From positions 1-64,000 of the forward strand of contig JANWYD010000018.1 of assembly GCA_025057155.1 (NCBI GenBank): 64,000 bases of DNA. Direction: 5' to 3'. The stretch comes from Chloroflexaceae bacterium. Lineage in GTDB: Bacteria; Chloroflexota; Chloroflexia; Chloroflexales; Chloroflexaceae. Shown piece by piece: positions 1 to 10,586 of the stretch (position 1 is the first letter of the stretch; each line of letters starts with the position of its first letter). A program made the translations under genes and the position numbers. Under the pieces are notes generated by a model that was given only the letters and a program-made list of their open reading frames with translations, was not told the origin of the DNA and ran no database searches.

Positions 1-123
1 TTTGTTTTTTTTGCGGCTGTCTTATTTACTTTGGTTTTTTTCCCTTTCTTTTTTTTTTTCCCCTTTCTATCCCCCCCCTTTGGGGGCCCTCCCGGGCGGC
101 ACCGCCGCTGCTTCGGCCCTACC
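1..123. other. Low-complexity pyrimidine stretch at the window edge
   Basis: Runs of T and then C, a composition unlike the rest of this GC-rich window, ending shortly before the nuoG stop codon. No gene is visible. It could be a contig-end artefact or a genuine T-rich downstream region of the nuo operon; the sequence alone does not decide. Confidence 0.6.
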
Positions 124-2820
124 CTACACCACCAGCTTCACCAGATGCACACGGGTGCGCGGGCCGGTCTGCACGGCGGCCAGTTCCACGCCGGGCAGGT
201 CGGCGGGAACGAGCGCCACGCCAGGCGGTACGTCAGCAACCACGCGGGCCGGCAGGGTCAGCGAGCCGGCGGCGGAGTCAAGCCGCACCTGGTCGCCGGA
301 ATGAATGTTGCGCCGCTCGGCGTCAGCCGGGTTCAATGCGACATACGGGGCCGGAATATGCCTCTCCAGTTTCGAGCCGCGCAGGAGCGGGTCGCCGCCA
401 TAGGCCAGGGGCTGGCTCAGCAGCAGCAGCGGCCGTTCGTCGGTCTGCGGGGGCGCGGGCCGGGGCGCCAGGTTGATGCTGACGGCGCCGCTTTCGACCG
501 GCGCGGGCAGTTTGATCCCCACGCCCTCGGTATTCTCGTAGTTGGTGCCATCGTAGTAAATGGCCTCATTCGCCTGGCGGCCCCAGGTCCCCGGTTTGCC
601 GGTGGCGGCCAGGGCGGTGTAGGTCACGCCAGCGTAGCCAGGCACGCGCTCGGCGATCTCGGCGGCGACCTCGGCGGCGGTCAGGTAGTCCCAGGCATCA
701 GCCGCGTCACGGGGCGCCTGCTCGCCAGCGCGGGCGCTCAGGGCGCGGCCCACCTCGGCGAAGATCTGCCAGTCGGGCCGGCTCTGGCCCACGGGGCCGC
801 GGGCCTGCCGCGAGCGCTGCACGCGCCGTTCGGCATTGGTGTACGTTCCCTCGCGCTCGGCCACGCTGGCGGCGGGCAGCACGACGTGGGCCAGGTGTGC
901 AGTTGGGGTGAGGAAGAGATCCTGCACCACCACGAACTCGGCTTCGGCCAGGGCTGCGCGGGCGGCAGGCAGGCTGGCGGCGGGGTCAAGGCCGGCGATC
1001 CAGACCGCCCGCACCCGCCCGTCGCGAAGCGCCGGCCAGAGGTCGCGGGCGCCCAGACCGGGGCGGATGAGGGGCGCGTAGCCGGGGCGCGCGTCGGGGC
1101 GCACGCCCATGTCCAGGGCGCCGCGACTGTTGCCGCCGGACAGCAGAGCGATCAGCCCGCTGTGAGCCTGTCCGGCCTTGCCGCTTAGCGCCAGCAGCGC
1201 GCCCAGGGCCTCGACCACCGCCGGCCCGGCGCTGCGCGCTTCGGCCCCGTAGATGATCACCAGACGCCGGGCTTCGCCGAGAGCGCGGGCAGCAGCAGCA
1301 ATCGTCTCCGCCGCCACCCCCGCGCGTTCGGTGATCCGCTCGACGGTCATGTCGTTGAGTACGCGCTTCAGGTCATCGAACCCGCTGCTTTTGACTGTCG
1401 GACGGTTGCCCGCGGCCAGCAATTCGCGCAGCAGTCCGTGGATGAAGGCCAGTTCTCCGCCGGGCAGGTAGCGGGCGGCGAGGGTGGCCGAGCGTTCCAG
1501 CTTGGTGGGGCGCAGGTTGGCGACGATCAACCCGGCGCCGCGCTGCGCCGCGCTGCGCAGTCGCAGTACGTAGAGCGGCGCCTCTTCTTCGGGATCGGCG
1601 CCCAGCACCAGCACCACGTCACCCGCGCCGAAATCCATCAGATTGGCATCCTTCCCCACGCCGAGCAACGCGCCCAGATCGTCGTGGGCCGGCTCGGCAG
1701 GCGCGCCGGTCAGGTGATCGAGATTGTTGCTCTCCAGTTGCTCGCGGAAGAGCTTCTGGAACAGGTAGAGATCCTCGTTGCTCATACGCGGCGAAGCCAG
1801 CCCGGCGATGGCCGCGCCGCCGCGGGAGCGTCGCGTCGCCTCGAGCTTCTCGGCCACCAGGCTCAGGGCCTCCTCCCAGCTCGCCTCGACCAGCTTCTCG
1901 CCCCGGCGGATCAGCGGGGTGGTCAGGCGGCTCTCGTGCTCGAAGAAGCGGTGGCCGAAGCGGCCCTTGTCGCAGAGCCAGATGTCGTTGACCGCCGCGT
2001 TTTCGCGGGGCATCACCCGCATCAGGCGCTCGTGGCGCATATCCAGGGTCATGTTGCAGCCCACCGGGCAGAGCGTGCAGACCGCGGGGATGGGGGTCAG
2101 CTCCCAGACGCGGGCGCGGAAGCGGAAATCGCTGCTGGTCAGCGCCCCCACCGGGCAGATGTCGGTAGTATTGCCGGAGAACTTGCTATCGAAGGGCGGG
2201 TCGCTTTTGGAGATGATCATCCAGTTGCGCCCGCGGTGGTCGAAGCCGAGCACTGGATCATCGGCCAGTTCATCCTGGAAGCGCACACAGCGCGAGCAGA
2301 GGATGCAGCGCTCGCGGTCGAGCAGGATCAGGTCGCCGAGAGGCACCGGCTTCTCGAAATGGACCTTATCGGTGTAGTCGAAACGGCTGGTGGCGGGTCC
2401 CCACTCCATGGTCAGGTTCTGCAAAGGGCACTCGCCACCCTTGTCGCACACCGGGCAATCGAGCGGATGCGAGGTGAGCAGGAACTCCAGCACCCCGCGC
2501 TGGGCGAACTTGACCTCGGGGCTCTGCGTGTTGACCACCATGCCCTCGCTGACCACCGTGGTGCAGGCGGTTTGCAACTTCGGCTGCATGGCGATGACCG
2601 GCTTGCCGTTGGCATCGAGGAGGGGTTCGCGGGTGGCGGGGTCGAGCTTCGGGGTCCCGATCTGCACCAGGCACATCCGGCACATCCCGACCGGCTTCAT
2701 TCGCGGATGGTAGCAAAAGACCGGAATGGCGACCTGCGCCATCCGCGCCGCGTCAACCACGTTCGTTCCGGCGGGGACCTTGATGGTCACCCCGTCAACC
2801 GTAATGGTTACATCCGCCAT
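124..2820 (-). CDS. nuoG: NADH-quinone oxidoreductase subunit G (NuoG)
   Basis: Large peripheral-arm subunit of respiratory complex I, passing electrons from the NuoEF module through a chain of iron-sulfur clusters. The N-terminus is ferredoxin-like, with the [2Fe-2S] motif around CRMCLVQIG (residues 45-60). It is followed by a GGECPLQNL segment (Cys/His-ligated 4Fe-4S), then CILCSRCVRFQ and DICPVGALT cluster motifs, then VCTLCPVGCNM opening a molybdopterin-oxidoreductase-like domain that fills the C-terminal two thirds. At 898 residues it is normal for the family. It is last in the nuoABCDEFG block, separated from nuoF by 95 bases holding a hairpin. No nuoH-N genes lie within the window; nothing downstream of nuoG is visible beyond the 123-base T/C-rich edge. 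Confidence 0.97.
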   Translation of the reverse strand: MADVTITVDGVTIKVPAGTNVVDAARMAQVAIPVFCYHPRMKPVGMCRMCLVQIGTPKLDPATREPLLDANGKPVIAMQPKLQTACTTVVSEGMVVNTQSPEVKFAQRGVLEFLLTSHPLDCPVCDKGGECPLQNLTMEWGPATSRFDYTDKVHFEKPVPLGDLILLDRERCILCSRCVRFQDELADDPVLGFDHRGRNWMIISKSDPPFDSKFSGNTTDICPVGALTSSDFRFRARVWELTPIPAVCTLCPVGCNMTLDMRHERLMRVMPRENAAVNDIWLCDKGRFGHRFFEHESRLTTPLIRRGEKLVEASWEEALSLVAEKLEATRRSRGGAAIAGLASPRMSNEDLYLFQKLFREQLESNNLDHLTGAPAEPAHDDLGALLGVGKDANLMDFGAGDVVLVLGADPEEEAPLYVLRLRSAAQRGAGLIVANLRPTKLERSATLAARYLPGGELAFIHGLLRELLAAGNRPTVKSSGFDDLKRVLNDMTVERITERAGVAAETIAAAARALGEARRLVIIYGAEARSAGPAVVEALGALLALSGKAGQAHSGLIALLSGGNSRGALDMGVRPDARPGYAPLIRPGLGARDLWPALRDGRVRAVWIAGLDPAASLPAARAALAEAEFVVVQDLFLTPTAHLAHVVLPAASVAEREGTYTNAERRVQRSRQARGPVGQSRPDWQIFAEVGRALSARAGEQAPRDAADAWDYLTAAEVAAEIAERVPGYAGVTYTALAATGKPGTWGRQANEAIYYDGTNYENTEGVGIKLPAPVESGAVSINLAPRPAPPQTDERPLLLLSQPLAYGGDPLLRGSKLERHIPAPYVALNPADAERRNIHSGDQVRLDSAAGSLTLPARVVADVPPGVALVPADLPGVELAAVQTGPRTRVHLVKLVV

Positions 2821-2875
2821 ATCTGCTCGCTTCCCAGGGCGTCAGTACATAATCTTCGACCGTGTCTTTGAGGCG

Positions 2876-2914
2876 GGAGGGTCTGGGCAGGCTTCGCCCT
2901 CCCAGAAACCCTCC
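2876..2914 (-). other. Intercistronic hairpin between nuoF and nuoG
   Basis: Starting one base after the nuoF stop codon, GGAGGGT and CTGGG arms pair with CCCAG and ACCCTCC around a GC-rich centre. There is no U-tract, so it is more likely an mRNA-processing or stability element, or an attenuator reducing nuoG expression, than a full terminator. The folding is read by eye. Confidence 0.5.
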
Positions 2915-2915
2915 T

Positions 2916-4250
2916 CTAGCGTTTCGCCGTCAGGGGGATCACCGGCCCGTGACGGCCATCGCCATGCCCATTCCCGTGGGGATGGTGGCGGCTGGCGGCC
3001 ACAACGGCCTCGAACTCCTCGGGGAACAGCGTCAGGGCGCTCTTGATCGGCATCACGGCGCTTTCCCCCAGCAGGCAGAAACAGTTCCCGGCCATCTGGT
3101 TGTAGATGCTGTGCAGGGTCGGAATATCCTCGGGCGCGGCGCGGCCCTCTTCAGCGATGCGATGCAGCACCCTGACCAGCCAGTGGGTGCCTTCGCGGCA
3201 GGGGGTGCATTTGCCGCAGGACTCGTGCTTGAAGAACTCGTCCATCTTGTAGGCCACGTGGGGGGCCTTCACCGTATCGTTGAGCACGATCACCGCTCCG
3301 GAGCCGAGCATCGAGCCGGCAGCGGCGACGCTCTCGTAGTCGAGGGGCACATCAAGGTGCTCGTGGGTCAGCCACGGGGCCGAGGCCCCGCCGGGGATGA
3401 TGATCTTCACCGGGCGGCCGCCGCGCATCCCGCCGCCGTACTCCGGGCTTTCGATCAACTCGCGCAGCGGCACGCCAAAGGGCAGTTCGTAGTTGCCGGG
3501 GCGGTTAACGTGGCCGGAGAGGGAAAAGCACTTGGTGCCGGGACTCTTCTCGGTCCCGTGACTGCGGTACCAGGCGACGCCCTTCTCGACGATGCGGGGC
3601 ACATTGGCAAGGGTCTCGACATTATTAATGATCGTCGGCTTGCCATACAGCCCGGCCACAGCGGGAAAGGGCGGCTTAAGGCGCGGCTGCCCGATCTTGC
3701 CCTCCAGCGACTCCATCAGCGCCGTCTCTTCGCCGCAGATATAAGCGCCGGCGCCGCGATGCACGTAGATGTCGAGATCAAAACCTGTGCCGAGGATGTT
3801 CCGGCCCAGAAACCCGGCGCGGTAGGCCGCGGCGATGGCCCGTTCGAGGGTGATTGCCGCTGCGGCGAACTCACCGCGCATGTAGATATAGGCCGTGTGA
3901 CACTCAATCGCATAGGCCGAAAGAGCCACGCCCTCAATCAATTGATGGGGATTGCGATCAATAATTTGGTGATTATTGAACGTGCCCGGCTCGGATTCAT
4001 CACAATTACACAGCAAATAACGTGGATAGACGCCTTTAGGCAGAAAACCCCACTTGATGCCAGTAGGGAACCCGGCCCCGCCGCGGCCTCGCAATCCCGA
4101 CTCCTTGACCATCGCCACGATCTCGGCGGGGGTCTTCTCCTTCAGCGCCATGCGATAGGCTTCCCAGCCCCCATGGCGACGGTACACCTCAAAGTCGTTA
4201 ATATCGGGAACGTCCAGTTCCCGCATGATAATATGCTCGCTCAGGTCCAT
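2916..4250 (-). CDS. nuoF: NADH-quinone oxidoreductase subunit F (NuoF)
   Basis: NADH-oxidising subunit of complex I, binding FMN, NADH and one [4Fe-4S] cluster. The FMN/NADH loop GRGGAGFPTGIKW lies near residue 55, GAGAYICGEETAL near 175, and the cluster ligands in SCGKCTPCREG (about 345) with a later NCFCLLG Cys. The length of 444 residues is typical. An unusual His/Gly-rich tail (HHPHGNGHGDGRHG) near the C-terminus is not a standard family feature. It lies 66 bases downstream of nuoE in the same operon. Confidence 0.97.
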   Translation of the reverse strand: MDLSEHIIMRELDVPDINDFEVYRRHGGWEAYRMALKEKTPAEIVAMVKESGLRGRGGAGFPTGIKWGFLPKGVYPRYLLCNCDESEPGTFNNHQIIDRNPHQLIEGVALSAYAIECHTAYIYMRGEFAAAAITLERAIAAAYRAGFLGRNILGTGFDLDIYVHRGAGAYICGEETALMESLEGKIGQPRLKPPFPAVAGLYGKPTIINNVETLANVPRIVEKGVAWYRSHGTEKSPGTKCFSLSGHVNRPGNYELPFGVPLRELIESPEYGGGMRGGRPVKIIIPGGASAPWLTHEHLDVPLDYESVAAAGSMLGSGAVIVLNDTVKAPHVAYKMDEFFKHESCGKCTPCREGTHWLVRVLHRIAEEGRAAPEDIPTLHSIYNQMAGNCFCLLGESAVMPIKSALTLFPEEFEAVVAASRHHPHGNGHGDGRHGPVIPLTAKR

Positions 4251-4316
4251 TGCACTACTCGCATTTCCAGCGCCGCGCGCCGCGGCGGGATGAAGAAGCG
4301 TTTTCCTGTTTGCGCC

Positions 4317-5000
4317 TCACAGCGGCGACCCCTTACGATCGGCAAGCTGGTCGTGGCCGGCATCGGCTTCGGGCACCGGCTCGGGTTCCGGCGGGGCGGA
4401 CGGTGGCGCCGCGGGAAACTGGCGCGGCCGGTACGGCGCCGCGCGGTCGATCCGGATGAGCGCGCCGTCAGGTCCCCACTCGAAATCCTCGGCGAAGCGC
4501 CCGCTGACGCCGCGCTGCCGGGCCTCGGCGGCGCGGGCGCGCAGATTGGCCAGGAGCGCGTTGACCCGCTCGGGCGTCACGTCGTAGACATAATCAAGAT
4601 TGGCCTGCAACACCGGCGCTCGGTCGCAAGCGGCCAGGCACTTGACGCGCTGGAGGGTGAACATCCCATCGCCGGTGGTCTGCTCCTCGACGATCCCCAG
4701 GCGCTGTTTCAGAGCGGCGATCAGTTCTTCGGCGCCGAGGTAACAGCAGGGCACATCATCGCACACCTGGAGCACCCAGGTTCCCACGGGACGCTTATAA
4801 AACAGCGTATAGAAGCCAACCACCTCGAAGACATCGGTGGGCGGCATATTGAGAATGGCGGCAACCTCGCGAATGGCCGTCTCGGTCAGGTAGCCGTAGG
4901 TGTCCTGCGCGAGGTAGAGCAGCGGCAGCACGGCGCTGCGCGGCGAGTGGTAACGCGAGAGAATGGCCTCAATTTCGTCCCTGTGGGTCTCCAGCAACAT
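4317..5000 (-). CDS. nuoE: NADH-quinone oxidoreductase subunit E (NuoE)
   Basis: The 24-kDa thioredoxin-like subunit of complex I carrying the N1a [2Fe-2S] cluster. Ligands are visible as CDDVPC near residue 80 and CLAAC near residue 122, the usual paired-Cys arrangement. The C-terminal 60 residues form a Pro/Glu/Asp-rich tail (PPSAPPEPEPVPEADAG) longer than in most NuoE proteins. The gene is separated from nuoD by 336 bases containing a MITE-like element, an unusually large gap for the middle of a nuo operon. Confidence 0.95.
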   Translation of the reverse strand: MLLETHRDEIEAILSRYHSPRSAVLPLLYLAQDTYGYLTETAIREVAAILNMPPTDVFEVVGFYTLFYKRPVGTWVLQVCDDVPCCYLGAEELIAALKQRLGIVEEQTTGDGMFTLQRVKCLAACDRAPVLQANLDYVYDVTPERVNALLANLRARAAEARQRGVSGRFAEDFEWGPDGALIRIDRAAPYRPRQFPAAPPSAPPEPEPVPEADAGHDQLADRKGSPL

Positions 5001-5088
5001 AAGCGTTCACCTGTGGCGCAGTTTTGAAGGGCTATCCGGGAGTATGCAGCAGGGCGTGGGAAACCCGGTTTCCTCGCACCCTGCCAGA

Positions 5089-5228
5089 TAGTCTGTGAAC
5101 GAAGTTTCCTTGCCTTTCCGCCCCCCTCCCGGCCTATCCTCGTTGGGGGGAGGAGCCAGACCCCCTTCCCCGGCGGGGGAGGGTTGGGGAGAGGGCGGAG
5201 TTGCCGAAAAACTTCATTCACAGAGTAT
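5089..5228 (+). repeat. MITE-like element, copy 1 (between nuoD and nuoE)
   Basis: About 140 bases with imperfect terminal inverted repeats: left arm TAGTCTGTGAACGAAGTTT, right arm reading AACTTCATTCACAGAGTA. The GC-rich interior itself folds (CCCCCTCCC...GGGGGAGGG). Related copies lie at 29691-29836 and 44436-44577, and a partial one at 57447-57540. There is no ORF inside. The other bases of the 5001-5336 gap contain one GGGAAACCCGGTTTCC palindrome and nothing else recognisable. Confidence 0.8.
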
Positions 5229-5336
5229 TAAGAGATTTCATAACTTTATCTCCGCAGCGCCCTGGCTTCACTATGCCGCGTCGGAAGGATCTTGCGAAGG
5301 AGCGCAGCCCTCCGCGCCTCCTCGTGATGTGCGATG

Positions 5337-6572
5337 TTACCGATCAACTTCACCCAGCACCGGATCGAGACTGGCGATCAACGCCACGAGATCGGCGACC
5401 AGGCGGCCCTTCGCCATATGGGGGAGGGCCTGGAGGTTGATGAACGAGGGAGCGCGGAAGTGGACGCGCCAGGGCCTGGGGCTGCCGTCGCTGACCACGT
5501 AGCAACCGAGGATGCCGCGGGGGCTTTCGATGCTAACATAGGCGTCGCCGCGCGGCGGCTTGAAGCCCTCCGTCCACAGCTTGAAGTGGTGGATCAGCGC
5601 CTCCATGCTGTGGGTGATCTCGCTCTTGGGAGGCGGGGCCACCTTGCGGTCGAGGGTCATATGCGGGCCAGGACCAAGGGCGCGCAGGCGTTCCCAGGCC
5701 TGCCGGGCGATCTTGACGCTCTGGCGCATCTCGGCCATGCGCACGCGGTAGCGATCGTAGATGTCGCCGTTCTTGCCCACGGGGATCTCGAAATCATAGG
5801 TCTCGTAACCGCTGTAGGGCATCGCCTTGCGCACATCGTAGGGCACGCCGGAAGCGCGCAGGTTGGCCCCGGTGAGGCCATAGGCGATGGCCGCCTCGGC
5901 GTCAATCACGCCGACGCCGACGGTGCGCTCGAGCCAGAGGGGATTGCCGGTAAGCAGGGCCTCGTACTCGTCAATGCGCTCAGGCATGATCCGCAGCAGG
6001 GCGTCAACCGTGGGCAAGAAATCCGCCGGCACATCGTAGGCCAGGCCGCCGATGCGGATGTAACTGGTCATCATCCGCGCGCCGGAGACCAGTTCAAAAA
6101 TATCCAGGATCTGCTCGCGCTCGCGGAAGGCGTAGAGGAACACGCTCATCGCCGCCAGGTCGAGGGCATGGGTGCCGAGCCAGACCAGGTGCGAGGCGAT
6201 GCGTTGCAATTCGACCAGCAGCACCCGGATCACCTGCACCCGTTCGGGGATCTCGACCCCCAGCAGTTTCTCGACGGCGAGCGCATAGCAGAGGTTATTG
6301 GAGAGCGGCGCCAGGTAATCCATGCGGTCGGTGAGCACCACCGCCTTCTGGTAGGTCTTGCTCTCCATGGTCTTCTCGATACCGGTATGGAGATAGCCGA
6401 CATCGGGCGCGACGTTCACCACCACCTCGCCATCGAGTTCCAGCACCAGCCGGAGCACGCCGTGGGTGCTGGGGTGGTGCGGCCCCATGTTGAGCACCAT
6501 CGTCTCGGTCTTGCCGGCGATGGCCGGTCCGGTGATCTCCTGGGGGGTGGGCACGTGAAGCGTATTGGTCAT
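5337..6572 (-). CDS. nuoD: NADH-quinone oxidoreductase subunit D (NuoD)
   Basis: The 49-kDa subunit of complex I, lining the quinone pocket together with NuoB. The family signature GPHHPSTHGVLR is near residue 32, with YLHTGIEKTME following and the SPRGILGCYVVSDGS signature near residue 350. At 411 residues it is full length. It is a separate gene, not fused to NuoC. The ATG start gives the usual short N-terminal extension before the first conserved block. The stop codon is followed by a gap holding a MITE-like element before nuoE. Confidence 0.97.
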   Translation of the reverse strand: MTNTLHVPTPQEITGPAIAGKTETMVLNMGPHHPSTHGVLRLVLELDGEVVVNVAPDVGYLHTGIEKTMESKTYQKAVVLTDRMDYLAPLSNNLCYALAVEKLLGVEIPERVQVIRVLLVELQRIASHLVWLGTHALDLAAMSVFLYAFREREQILDIFELVSGARMMTSYIRIGGLAYDVPADFLPTVDALLRIMPERIDEYEALLTGNPLWLERTVGVGVIDAEAAIAYGLTGANLRASGVPYDVRKAMPYSGYETYDFEIPVGKNGDIYDRYRVRMAEMRQSVKIARQAWERLRALGPGPHMTLDRKVAPPPKSEITHSMEALIHHFKLWTEGFKPPRGDAYVSIESPRGILGCYVVSDGSPRPWRVHFRAPSFINLQALPHMAKGRLVADLVALIASLDPVLGEVDR

Positions 6573-6614
6573 GGGCGTATTCTCGGCGCGCGACCCGGAG
6601 GGGGGCGCAACGCA

Positions 6615-7133
6615 TTATTCCTTCGCGAAGGGCTTATGGGCGTAGATCCGCTCCTGGTTGAAGGTAAAGGCGACCTCCTCCTCCACCAGGGGATGATCCT
6701 TGCGTTGCGGATGACCGATCCAGTCATCGGGCATCAGGATGCGGGCAAGGGCGGGATGCCCGTCGAACACGATGCCGAGCAGGTCGAAGGCTTCACGCTC
6801 CTGATAGTTGGCGGTCGGGAAGAGGGGCGTGAGGGAGGGCACGTGCGGATGCTCCTCCGGCGCGCCAACTTTCAGACAGACGCGGTGCAGGTGCAGCATG
6901 CTCACCAGGTGGGCCACCACCTCGAAGCGCGGGACACGTCCCAGATAATCGACGCCGCACAGATTCTCAAGGAACGTGTAGCGCAGGCCGGGATCATCGC
7001 GCAGGAAGCGAGCCACCTCCAGGTAGCGGTCGGGGCGCACAGTGAGGCTCAGATCGCCGCGGAACTCCACCGACTCAAGCACGGCATCGGGGAACTGAGC
7101 GGTGATGCGATGGAGCAGGATCTGGTTATCCAT
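6615..7133 (-). CDS. nuoC: NADH-quinone oxidoreductase subunit C (NuoC)
   Basis: The 30-kDa peripheral-arm subunit bridging NuoB/D with the hydrophilic domain. The conserved block with YQEREAFDLLGIVFDGHP, ending in RILMPDDWIGHPQRKDHP, lies at about residues 105-145 and is diagnostic of the family. The length is 172 residues. It is spaced 9 bases from the nuoB stop and 42 bases from the nuoD start, consistent with one transcript. Confidence 0.96.
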   Translation of the reverse strand: MDNQILLHRITAQFPDAVLESVEFRGDLSLTVRPDRYLEVARFLRDDPGLRYTFLENLCGVDYLGRVPRFEVVAHLVSMLHLHRVCLKVGAPEEHPHVPSLTPLFPTANYQEREAFDLLGIVFDGHPALARILMPDDWIGHPQRKDHPLVEEEVAFTFNQERIYAHKPFAKE

Positions 7134-7142
7134 AGGTTAGCG

Positions 7143-7679
7143 CTACTTTCTGGCCGCATCAACCTGGAGCGGCGGCTGGCTGAGGCGGATGGGCTCCTCC
7201 TTCTTGCCGCTGATCTTTTCACGCTTTACCTTCTCGTGCAGGAGCATGATCCCGTGGATCAACGCTTCGGGGCGCGGCGGGCAGCCGGCGACATAGACAT
7301 CCACCGGCACGACTTCATCCACGCCCTGCACGATAGCATAGTTGTTGAAAATGCCGCCGCAGGCGGCGCAATCACCCATGGCGATCACCCACTTGGGGTC
7401 GCTCATCTGGTCGTAGAGCCGGCGCACCACCGGAGCCATCTTCCGGCTGACGCGCCCGGCGACGATCATCAGGTCGGCCTGGCGGGGCGAAGCCCGGTTG
7501 ATCTCCATGCCGAAGCGAGACAGGTCGTAGTTGGCGCTCTGGGCGCCCATCATCTCGATGGCGCAGCAAGCCAGGCCGAAGAGCAGCGGCCACATCGCAT
7601 TGGTGCGGCCCCAGTTGACGACATATTCCAGCGAGGTGGTGATCACTCCCAGATCACCGGCCTTTTCTTCTATTCCCAT
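7143..7679 (-). CDS. nuoB: NADH-quinone oxidoreductase subunit B (NuoB)
   Basis: PSST subunit of complex I, carrying the N2 [4Fe-4S] cluster next to the quinone site. Ligand Cys residues appear in [11 protein letters not shown], in GDCAACGG and in [11 protein letters not shown], the expected order. The start is set at the ATG of MGIEEKAG (7679) because it overlaps the nuoA stop by ten bases, suggesting coupled translation; an upstream in-frame Met at 7700 would add seven residues and is less likely. The C-terminus is a short basic tail. Confidence 0.96.
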   Translation of the reverse strand: MGIEEKAGDLGVITTSLEYVVNWGRTNAMWPLLFGLACCAIEMMGAQSANYDLSRFGMEINRASPRQADLMIVAGRVSRKMAPVVRRLYDQMSDPKWVIAMGDCAACGGIFNNYAIVQGVDEVVPVDVYVAGCPPRPEALIHGIMLLHEKVKREKISGKKEEPIRLSQPPLQVDAARK

Positions 7680-8026
7680 GTCAGAGCCCCTTTCTTCCAC
7701 TCATAGACGAACCCAATCACGAGCACCAGGAAGAAGACGCCGATGGCGATCAGGCCCGGCAGGCCAAGTTGCCGGAAGACCAGGGCGTACGGGTAGAAGA
7801 ACACCACTTCGATATCGAAGACGATAAACAGCATCGCCACGACGTAGAACTTCACCGGGATGCGCCGGATGGCGGGGCCGATTGGCTCCATGCCCGACTC
7901 GTAGGGCGCCAGCTTGCGCGGGCTGCCGCGTCTGGGCCCCAGCAGCGACGAGAGGGTAATCACGAACACGGCGATAAAGACGGCGATCAGGAAGAGGATG
8001 AGGATGGGAAGGAACGAACCGAGCAT
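7670..8026 (-). CDS. nuoA: NADH-quinone oxidoreductase subunit A (NuoA)
   Basis: Membrane subunit of complex I with three predicted helices: residues about 5-27, 60-82 and 88-110. The conserved [11 protein letters not shown] loop and [12 protein letters not shown] segment identify it. The start is taken at the ATG of MLGSFLP (8026), preceded by a good ribosome binding site, GGAGG five bases upstream. An upstream Met (MEGAMLG, 8038) lacks such a site. First gene of the nuo operon, about 135 bases downstream of the predicted promoter. Confidence 0.93.
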   Translation of the reverse strand: MLGSFLPILILFLIAVFIAVFVITLSSLLGPRRGSPRKLAPYESGMEPIGPAIRRIPVKFYVVAMLFIVFDIEVVFFYPYALVFRQLGLPGLIAIGVFFLVLVIGFVYEWKKGALTWE

Positions 8027-8168
8027 GGCTCCCTCCATCAGGCGGGCGCCGTGACGCTGCGGCGGCAGTGCGGCGGCGCGCAAGTGCTCGAACCCCGGGT
8101 GGAAGCGATGACCCGATGGTCGTGGCGGGCGGTGTGCGAGCGGGCGATCAGATCAGGCGCTACCAGGA

Positions 8169-8196
8169 ATTATACGCATCTTTAAACTTGTGTCAA
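8169..8196 (-). promoter_or_regulatory. Consensus sigma-70-type promoter of the nuo operon
   Basis: On the minus strand, TTGACA (8196-8191) and TATAAT (8174-8169) are separated by exactly 16 bases; both hexamers match the housekeeping consensus perfectly. It points at nuoA and predicts a 5' leader of about 135 nt. Of the remaining 8027-8637 gap, only a TATAAT box for icd is recognisable. Confidence 0.85.
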
Positions 8197-8510
8197 TGTG
8201 CACGATGGATGGGCAATCATATTGCAATAGGTTTACTTTTGCTGTGCGATCATCGTGAAGCATGGATCAAGCATTTCAGGGGCAATTCGCTTGCCGTTAC
8301 ACCCGGCTATGCAGGAAAGATCGTGCGCGCCCTGTGCAAATACTTTTCACTATGCTGGAATTATATGGCATTATTGCGCCCGGGGCGCAGCGTCCTCGAA
8401 CGAAGCATGCGCCCCTTGCTGGACAGGCGGCGACGATGCAGGGAAACCGTGCGGCCTCGCACTCCGGCCAGGCGGGGGGAAAAGCTGATGCATGACCGGC
8501 AATTCTAGGC

Positions 8511-8516
8511 TATAAT
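8511..8516 (+). promoter_or_regulatory. Probable -10 box upstream of icd
   Basis: TATAAT lies 122 bases before the icd start codon, preceded by GGC. No good -35 hexamer sits at 16-18 bases, so the box may be weak or activator-dependent. It is divergent from the nuo promoter about 315 bases away. Confidence 0.45.
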
Positions 8517-8637
8517 GTTGCCCGGTCACCCCCCTGTATGCGCAACGCAGCGTTCTGTGCCGGCTGGTCGCCCTCTGGCGATACGCACGGCCTGAGGGGC
8601 GGCCTGGCAAGAGTCTACCCGGGAGGAAGAAACGAGG

Positions 8638-10472
<1,835 letters not shown>

Positions 10473-10473
<1 letters not shown>

Positions 10474-10586
10474 GGGATTTGGGATTTGGGATTTGGGATT
10501 TTGGATTGGGTCGGGCGCATCGGCAGGGCATCAACCGCCCATAGATGAGCCCGATCCAGAATCTAAAATCCAAAATCCAGAATCGG
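10473..10586. terminator. GATTTTGG heptamer repeats forming an inverted pair between icd and tgt
   Basis: Tandem GGGATTT/GGATTTT units (10473-10508) face an inverted set (10556-10585); GGATTTTGGATT...TCGGGC can pair with GCCCGATCC...AAAATCC. Positioned between convergent genes, the fold could stop transcription both ways. The same heptamer repeat recurs at 20267-20300, 46165-46199 and 57114-57147. The inverted arm also encodes the last residues of Tgt. Confidence 0.5.

Noticed and set aside
2862-5027. 721-residue plus-strand open frame across nuoF and nuoE
   Set aside because: It is the antisense shadow of two clear complex I genes and lacks any recognisable motif.
8068-8508. Plus-strand frame in the nuo-icd divergent region
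   Set aside because: Covers the predicted promoters, has no ribosome binding site and no protein-like composition.
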